Positions 16,286 to 19,870 of a stretch of 19,870 bases of DNA are shown here, piece by piece (positions within the stretch are counted from its first letter, which is position 1; every line of letters starts with the position of its first letter). The position numbers were made by a program, and so were the translations under genes. The notes under the pieces were generated by a model. That model had not been told where the DNA came from. It did not search any database and saw nothing but the letters and a program-made list of their open reading frames with translations. This DNA comes from Pseudomonadota bacterium. GTDB taxonomy: Bacteria > Desulfobacterota > Anaeroferrophillalia > Anaeroferrophillales > Tharpellaceae. The stretch spans positions 1-19,870 of the forward strand of contig DAOWHJ010000005.1 of the NCBI GenBank assembly GCA_030641485.1, given 5' to 3'.

Positions 16286-17700
16286 TAAGCACTCTCCTCT
16301 TCCAGCTGGTTCCGACGAATTTTTTCAATCAGGGTGGTGCGATTTATTTTGAGTAAACGGGCAGCCTGTTCCTTAACCCCGTGGGTCCGTTTCAGGGCTT
16401 CAACAATCAACTTCTTCTCCAAACGAGTCACCTCCGATTTCAACGAGATGCCACCGGCTGGCAGGTTTACGGCGGCAGAAAGTGAGGCATTTGCAGGGTT
16501 AGCATCACTGCTCTCGGACTGAAAAACCTTCTCCGGCAAATCGAGCGGCATCACCCAACCACCCGGATTCATCACCGCCGCCCGCTCAATCACATTTTCC
16601 AACTCCCTGACATTCCCCGGCCAATTGTAATTCTCCAACAACCACAACGCTTCAGGGGTAATTCCAAAAACCCGATCCTCAGTCTCAAACCCGGAGTTAA
16701 AACGGTGCAGAAAAAACTCCGCTAACCCTTTAATATCGTCGCGCCGATCTCTTAACGGTGGCAGAGTTACCGGCACCACATTAAGGCGGTAGTATAGATC
16801 TTCACGAAACCGCGCCGCAACAATATCTTTCTCCAAATCTCTATTTGTAGCTGAAACTATCCGAACATCAACTTTTTTCGGCTCTTTGCGCCAACCCAGA
16901 GGCTCTATCGTCTTCTCCTGCAAGAGGCGTAAGATCTTAACCTGCAACAAAGGCTCCATATCACCGATTTCATCCAGAAAAATAGTACCTTTATCGGCCA
17001 TTTCCACCCGCCCGATACGATCACTCATAGCCCCGGTAAAAGCACCTTTAACATAACCGAAAAGCTCTGATTCCAGTAAGTCATGCGGGATTGCCCCACA
17101 ATTTACCGGAACAAACGCGTGCTTTGCCCGTCGACCTAAATCATGCAGGGCCCGGGCAACTAGTTCTTTCCCGGTGCCACTCTCGCCTTGAATCAATACA
17201 CTGCTATCAGCGGAAGCAATCTTTAGAAGTTGCCGATAGATATCTTTCATCGGCTCAGAAGCGCCGATGAAGCCACAAAAACCCTCGGTCAACAAAATCT
17301 CATCGGCCGGCAGAGCTGCGGCCGCCTCACCGGCGGAACGTAACCCGCCCAAACACTGCTCGATTACCCGGTTAGTTTCCGCTTTGCGCAAAGGCGTGAA
17401 GAGATAACTATCCGCTCCTCCTTGAAGCGCAAGACGCACCGCCGCCAGTGCCTCGGGACGACAAACCGCAATCACGGGAAAATCATCTGGGCCAGAACGC
17501 TTCAACTCCTGCAACTGGCTTTGCCACTCAGCATCACCGTCCGCCCGACAATCAACCAGGGCAAACGCAAAATCTGTGGCGAGCTCTACAACCCCGGAAA
17601 ATTCAGTCAGGGTGACCAACTCAACCTCAGACGGCAGGGTTTTAGCAAGATCTGAAGAGAGCTTTTTACTCTCACTCAAAAGCAGACAAAAAGAGGACAT
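16285..17700 (-). CDS. Sigma-54-dependent activator, FleQ/FlrA-like, with degenerate receiver
   Basis: A 471-residue enhancer-binding protein. The N-terminal receiver-like domain (1 to about 120) keeps an Asp at position 50 (FALVDCRADG), but the acidic pair is replaced (LLLSESKK) and the conserved Lys is absent (YLFTPLRK), so it is probably not controlled by phosphorylation. The AAA+ domain contains Walker A GESGTGKE (172-179), GAFTGA (219-224), Walker B FLDEIGD (D243/E244), sensor I SATNRDL and FREDLYYRLN. The C-terminal Fis-type HTH (about 441-463) reads QAARLLKINRTTLIEKIRR, close to the RTTLVEKLRK of FleQ/FlrA master regulators. The name is an inference from this and from the degenerate receiver. 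It is the first gene of the co-directional block; no strong Shine-Dalgarno or promoter is obvious upstream. It probably controls this operon, a remote structural locus, or both. Confidence 0.91.
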   Translation of the reverse strand: MSSFCLLLSESKKLSSDLAKTLPSEVELVTLTEFSGVVELATDFAFALVDCRADGDAEWQSQLQELKRSGPDDFPVIAVCRPEALAAVRLALQGGADSYLFTPLRKAETNRVIEQCLGGLRSAGEAAAALPADEILLTEGFCGFIGASEPMKDIYRQLLKIASADSSVLIQGESGTGKELVARALHDLGRRAKHAFVPVNCGAIPHDLLESELFGYVKGAFTGAMSDRIGRVEMADKGTIFLDEIGDMEPLLQVKILRLLQEKTIEPLGWRKEPKKVDVRIVSATNRDLEKDIVAARFREDLYYRLNVVPVTLPPLRDRRDDIKGLAEFFLHRFNSGFETEDRVFGITPEALWLLENYNWPGNVRELENVIERAAVMNPGGWVMPLDLPEKVFQSESSDANPANASLSAAVNLPAGGISLKSEVTRLEKKLIVEALKRTHGVKEQAARLLKINRTTLIEKIRRNQLEEESA

Positions 17701-17730
17701 AAATTAAAAATTTAGGGTTAGGTTGAATTT

Positions 17731-17746
17731 GCCCGAAGGCACTCCT
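17731..17746 (+). repeat. Intergenic repeat motif, copy 2
   Basis: The sequence gcccgaaggcactcct shares the core CCCGAAGGCACT with the copies at 1439, 17865 and 17916. It lies in the leader region of the FleQ-like gene. Confidence 0.35.
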
Positions 17747-17864
17747 GTGTGGATAGATTAATATTTATGATGTAATAACGCAAAAGATGGAAAAAAACAA
17801 GTAGATGAAGCAAACCCCGGCTAAGTATTCGACGTCATTTTCAAACTGTCAGAAAATGATGGAT

Positions 17865-17880
17865 ACCCCAAGGCACTTCT
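17865..17880 (+). repeat. Intergenic repeat motif, copy 3
   Basis: The sequence accccaaggcacttct is followed by tcactgcgc. It is almost the same as the copy about 50 bp downstream at 17916. Confidence 0.4.
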
Positions 17881-17915
17881 TCACTGCGCAATCTTTAGCT
17901 CTGTCCCCATGCGAA

Positions 17916-17935
17916 GCACCCCCAAGGGCACTTCC
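17916..17935 (+). repeat. Intergenic repeat motif, copy 4
   Basis: The sequence gcacccccaagggcacttcc matches the copy at 1439 at 18 of 20 positions by eye. As there, it sits next to GC-rich GCGAAGC-type sequence, so the resemblance extends a little beyond the core. Confidence 0.4.
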
Positions 17936-18035
17936 GTTGGGCGCAGGCGAAGCAAAGTTCGCAGACAGGCTCCTAGATTTTTATTACAATCTGTTTGAAG
18001 AACAAACTGCTGCTTAATTTGAAACAATAATAACC

Positions 18036-18064
18036 GCTAAACCGGTGGCTGTCCCCGGTTTAGC
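18036..18064. repeat. Perfect 10-bp inverted repeat (hairpin)
   Basis: GCTAAACCGG and CCGGTTTAGC flank a 9-nt loop (tggctgtcc). The stem is perfect. No T-run follows on either strand, so a standard intrinsic terminator is not supported. It could be a structured spacer or a mobile-element remnant upstream of the toxin-antitoxin locus. Confidence 0.5.
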
Positions 18065-18120
18065 AAATCCTGCTGGTTAACAACGAATTAATTCCAATTG
18101 AGAGACTGGAACAAAACTGG

Positions 18121-18156
18121 TTGACAAAACCACTTTCAGGTACTAAATTAAGTACC
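18121..18156 (+). promoter_or_regulatory. Toxin-antitoxin promoter with overlapping operator palindrome
   Basis: TTGACA (18121-18126), a 17-nt spacer and TAAATT (18144-18149) form a good sigma-70 promoter. The inverted repeat GGTACT-AAATTA-AGTACC (18139-18156) covers the -10. This is the usual layout for autoregulation by a Phd-type antitoxin or the antitoxin-toxin complex. A Shine-Dalgarno AAGGAG at 18169-18174 precedes the antitoxin ATG by 8 nt. Confidence 0.7.
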
Positions 18157-18182
18157 AAGAAAAATCTCAAGGAGAAAACCTA

Positions 18183-18455
18183 ATGAATACCTTGCCAGCT
18201 CAGGAAATCAAACGAAGAGGAGTGAAAGCTATTGAACTGGCGCTTAAAAATGGTCCAGTCCACATCATTAAAAACAATGTTCCTGCATGCGTGATACTAA
18301 CTGAAGCTCAGTATGCATACCTGACGACGCCTCGTCCCCAAAAGACAAAAAAAGATAATTTACTGCAATGGCTTTTACAGAAAAAAACATTGGCTAGCAA
18401 GACCAGAGAAGAACTGGACACACTTCTCACAACGGAACGTGATGGGTGGGATTGA
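18183..18455 (+). CDS. Type II antitoxin, Phd/YefM-like
   Basis: A 90-residue protein expected to neutralise the PIN-domain toxin encoded next to it and to repress its own promoter. The N-terminal half resembles Phd/YefM DNA-binding domains: EIKRRGVKAIELALKNGPVH, then IIKNNVPACVILTEAQYAYL, matching the family pattern of a GPV(I/H)I strand and a V(A/C)V(I/L) strand before an EE/AQY helix. The basic and polar C-terminal tail (PRPQKTKKDN to the end) is the likely toxin-binding part. Its stop overlaps the toxin start (TGATG). The family assignment is by pattern only. Confidence 0.8.
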   Translation: MNTLPAQEIKRRGVKAIELALKNGPVHIIKNNVPACVILTEAQYAYLTTPRPQKTKKDNLLQWLLQKKTLASKTREELDTLLTTERDGWD

Positions 18456-18865
18456 TGAATTTATTTCTTGATGCCTGTGCTATCATATACCTTATTGAAG
18501 CAAAAGATCCGTTTTATTCAAAGGTTCAGAAAACCCTCCACCTAATAGCCGATGAAAACCCGGATATATCTATTGTCATATCCCGCCTCAGTGTACTTGA
18601 GTGCCTGGTTAATCCATTACGTCAACAAGAAAATTTCATAATCGAGCAATATAGATCTTTTTTCGCGAGAGAAGATTTACAAATTGTCGAACTCGCCCCT
18701 GAAGTAATTGAAAAAGCTCTCTGGTTGCGTGTTCGATACAATCTTAGAACACCTGATGCCCTGCAAGCTGCCTGTGCCTTGGCACTATTAGGAGAAGAAC
18801 TTATTTTTCTTACGGGTGACAAATCATTCACTAAAGTGATCGAGTTAAATGCACGAATACTATAA
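18455..18865 (+). CDS. PIN-domain toxin, VapC-like ribonuclease
   Basis: A 136-residue PIN-domain protein, expected to be a metal-dependent RNase acting on tRNA, rRNA or mRNA and held in check by the upstream antitoxin. The acidic active-site residues are visible: D6 in LFLDACAIIYLIE, E49 in LSVLECLVNP, D101 in RTPDALQAACA and D122 in LTGDKSF. I chose the ATG at 18455, which overlaps the antitoxin stop and gives the normal PIN start MNLFLDACAIIY; a GTG at 18446 would add three residues. Pairing with a Phd/YefM-type antitoxin instead of an AbrB-type VapB is common in mixed TA modules. Confidence 0.88.
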   Translation: MNLFLDACAIIYLIEAKDPFYSKVQKTLHLIADENPDISIVISRLSVLECLVNPLRQQENFIIEQYRSFFAREDLQIVELAPEVIEKALWLRVRYNLRTPDALQAACALALLGEELIFLTGDKSFTKVIELNARIL

Positions 18866-18885
18866 AATGGGCAAAAAAGGGCAAT

Positions 18886-19077
18886 CTACTCTTTAACTCG
18901 TTCTGTTAACATCGATTTCACCTCCAATAAATCATTTACCTGGGGCAACGTCAGACTTGGAAGACGAACCGGAAGTAAGACCCGGTCTATCCCTACGGTA
19001 AAGGCGCGGCAAAGGGTTGTCTGTTCCGGCGATTTCAGTCCCCAAGATCCCTTTTTGTCAAGAATAAAGATTTTACC
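18886..19077 (-). pseudogene. Possible C-terminal gene remnant beside the IS66 element
   Basis: The minus strand has an open frame of about 63 codons ending in TAG (18888-18886) and closed upstream by TAG (19080-19078). It has no ATG at its beginning. The tail reads protein-like (LPVRLPSLTLPQVNDLLEVK, then SMLTERVKE), but I do not recognise it. A GGAGGTG lies 6 nt before an in-frame ATG at 18912, which would give only 8 residues. It may be a decayed remnant of a gene broken by earlier insertions, or chance. Confidence 0.25.
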
Positions 19078-19131
19078 CTATTTGTTGAGACCATGTAAGC
19101 GAAGAGAGAGAGAGATATGGTTGTTTTTGTT

Positions 19132-19154
19132 GTAAGCGTCAAATGAACAGCATC
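19132..19154 (+). repeat. Candidate IS66-family left terminal inverted repeat
   Basis: The sequence starting GTAAGCGTCAAATGAACAGC matches the usual beginning of IS66-family ends (GTAAGCG...). It lies 82 bp before the tnpA start, a reasonable leader. The right end is outside the window, so neither the pairing nor the 8-bp target duplication (which would be TTTTTGTT at 19124-19131) can be confirmed here. Confidence 0.55.
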
Positions 19155-19213
19155 TTTTTTTCGTAATTTAGCTATGGCATATAGCACCAAATCAATCATT
19201 GAGGAGGCGCATC

Positions 19214-19552
19214 ATGTCAAAGCAAGTTTCAGTACCCGGGTCAGGGATCCGACAAAAAAGTAAATTTTGGCGAGCCCATGTTAAGGCCTGGAAAGATAGT
19301 AATCTTAGCCGCGCTGAGTATTGTCGAAGACAGGGACTAAAAACCCATCGCCTGTGTTACTGGATTAACAAGAAATTGACAAAACCGGGCCACCCTTTAG
19401 CTTTAGTTGAAATTCCGACAGAAAAAATGCCGGTTCGTAGCGATGCTACCCTGAAGCTGACCATTGATAATCATTATCAAATTGAAATAACTGATCACTT
19501 CTCACTAGTGACGCTGGAACAAGTCCTCCAAGTTTTAAGGAGGATCGCATGA
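19214..19552 (+). CDS. tnpA: IS66-family accessory protein TnpA
   Basis: A 112-residue small protein needed, with TnpB, for IS66 transposition; probably DNA-binding. The N-terminal half has the typical pattern W-x-x-H-V-x-x-W-x-x-S-x-L-S-x-x-x-Y-C-R-R-x-G-L, followed by CYWINKK. The C-terminal half (LKLTIDNHYQIEI to LEQVLQVLRRIA) matches the usual strand-helix ending. I chose the ATG at 19214, which has GAGGAGG at 19201-19207; an upstream ATG at 19199 would overlap that site. Its stop overlaps tnpB. Confidence 0.9.
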   Translation: MSKQVSVPGSGIRQKSKFWRAHVKAWKDSNLSRAEYCRRQGLKTHRLCYWINKKLTKPGHPLALVEIPTEKMPVRSDATLKLTIDNHYQIEITDHFSLVTLEQVLQVLRRIA

Positions 19553-19870
19553 TTATGAAAGAGTATGGCCTCAGAGTTTTCCTGGCTCCGGGCTTTACTG
19601 ATATGCGAAAATCAATCAATGGGTTATCGGTTCTGGTTGACGATCTTGACCTTGACCCATTTTCCGGCCACATGTTTGTCTTCTGTAACCGGCGGCAGAC
19701 CATGTTGAAGATTCTCTACTGGGATCGTAATGGCTTTTGTCTCTGGCATAAGCGCCTCGAAAAACAACGCTTTAACTGGCCTCACTCCATTAGTGATGTC
19801 ATGGAGATTGAGTCTCGCTCTTTGGGTTGTTTGCTGGATGGCATAAGACTTGACCAGCCGAGCGCTCACA
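19549..19870 (+). CDS. tnpB: IS66-family Orf2/TnpB (partial, runs off window)
   Basis: The frame is open from ATG 19549 to the window end, with about 107 codons visible of a family length of about 115-120. The start reads MIMKEYGLRVFLAPGFTDMR, and the hallmarks DMRKSINGLSVLV, LDPFSGHMFVFCNRR, LKILYWDRNGFCLWHKRLEK and FNWP are all present. It overlaps the tnpA stop (ATGA) with AAGGAGG at 19537-19543. The protein is required for transposition, but its biochemical role is not well defined. Confidence 0.92.
   Translation, partial: MIMKEYGLRVFLAPGFTDMRKSINGLSVLVDDLDLDPFSGHMFVFCNRRQTMLKILYWDRNGFCLWHKRLEKQRFNWPHSISDVMEIESRSLGCLLDGIRLDQPSAH

Larger units (their letters stand above)
17701..18120. other. 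Intergenic accessory region with repeats, no credible gene
   Basis: About 420 bases between the FleQ-like gene and the toxin-antitoxin promoter. It holds three copies of a CCC(C/G)AAGG-CACTYC motif and a perfect hairpin at 18036-18064. A 70-codon open frame at 17805-18017 overlaps the repeats, lacks a Shine-Dalgarno and resembles no family I know, so I treat it as non-coding. The promoter of the long minus-strand operon should lie in the first 100-150 bases, but I could not pick one with confidence. Confidence 0.5.
19132..19870 (+). mobile_element. IS66-family insertion sequence, left part
   Basis: The order tnpA (complete), tnpB (cut by the window end), with tnpC expected beyond, is the standard IS66 plan. 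A candidate left terminal repeat starts at 19132. The two genes are joined by an ATGA overlap with an AAGGAGG upstream, as usual in this family. Both reading frames are intact so far, so the element may be active or recently inserted. Confidence 0.85.

Noticed and set aside
17805..18017. 70-codon plus-strand frame before the toxin-antitoxin locus
   Set aside because: No Shine-Dalgarno, overlaps the intergenic repeats, and the translation resembles no protein family I know.
19095..19101. Alternative IS66 left end at GTAAGCG
   Set aside because: It matches only the first seven bases, while GTAAGCGTC at 19132 matches further and lies at a more usual distance from tnpA. Not fully excluded without the right end.

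Overview
The window looks like a chromosomal segment of a Gram-negative bacterium, most likely of the former Deltaproteobacteria (Desulfobacterota/Desulfuromonadales-like). The placement is an inference from gene content: LPS inner-core genes, two sigma-54-dependent regulators around a large TPR envelope protein, and a pseudo-receiver protein beside valS. No RNA gene or CRISPR array was found.

Layout. 1-1250 (minus): 5' part of gltX. 1614-3460 (plus): a two-gene LPS inner-core unit, a WaaP-type heptose kinase and a WaaF-type heptosyltransferase, joined by a TTGA overlap. 3466-6102 (minus): a membrane-bound hybrid histidine kinase, convergent with waaF and only 5 nt from it. 6284-17700 (minus): a long co-directional block, read in transcription order as a FleQ/FlrA-like EBP with a degenerate receiver, a secreted AMIN+TPR protein, a FlrC-like EBP with a more complete receiver, a pseudo-receiver/acidic-linker protein with a PopZ-like C-terminal helix region, valS, and an RluA-family pseudouridine synthase. 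17701-19870 (mostly plus): an accessory stretch with a repeated intergenic motif, a hairpin, a Phd-antitoxin/PIN-toxin pair with a clear promoter/operator, a minus-strand coding remnant, and the left end of an IS66-family element (tnpA complete, tnpB cut by the window end).

Most unusual points. (1) valS is interrupted by an in-frame amber codon at a conserved Trp. It lies in a cluster, about 150 bp long, of radical changes at otherwise conserved residues, and most of these are best explained as G to T on the coding strand; the flanks are intact. (2) The FlrC-like regulator has no ATG/GTG/TTG where its receiver domain begins, but has an ATT there with an ideal Shine-Dalgarno. This is either a rare AUU start or another G to T change. 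(3) The 582-aa protein beside valS has Glu at the phospho-acceptor position, a long acidic linker and a PopZ-like C-terminus, which suggests a scaffold. (4) The EBP-TPR-EBP trio is tightly coupled at the translational level and looks like a dedicated regulatory module for an envelope or surface structure.
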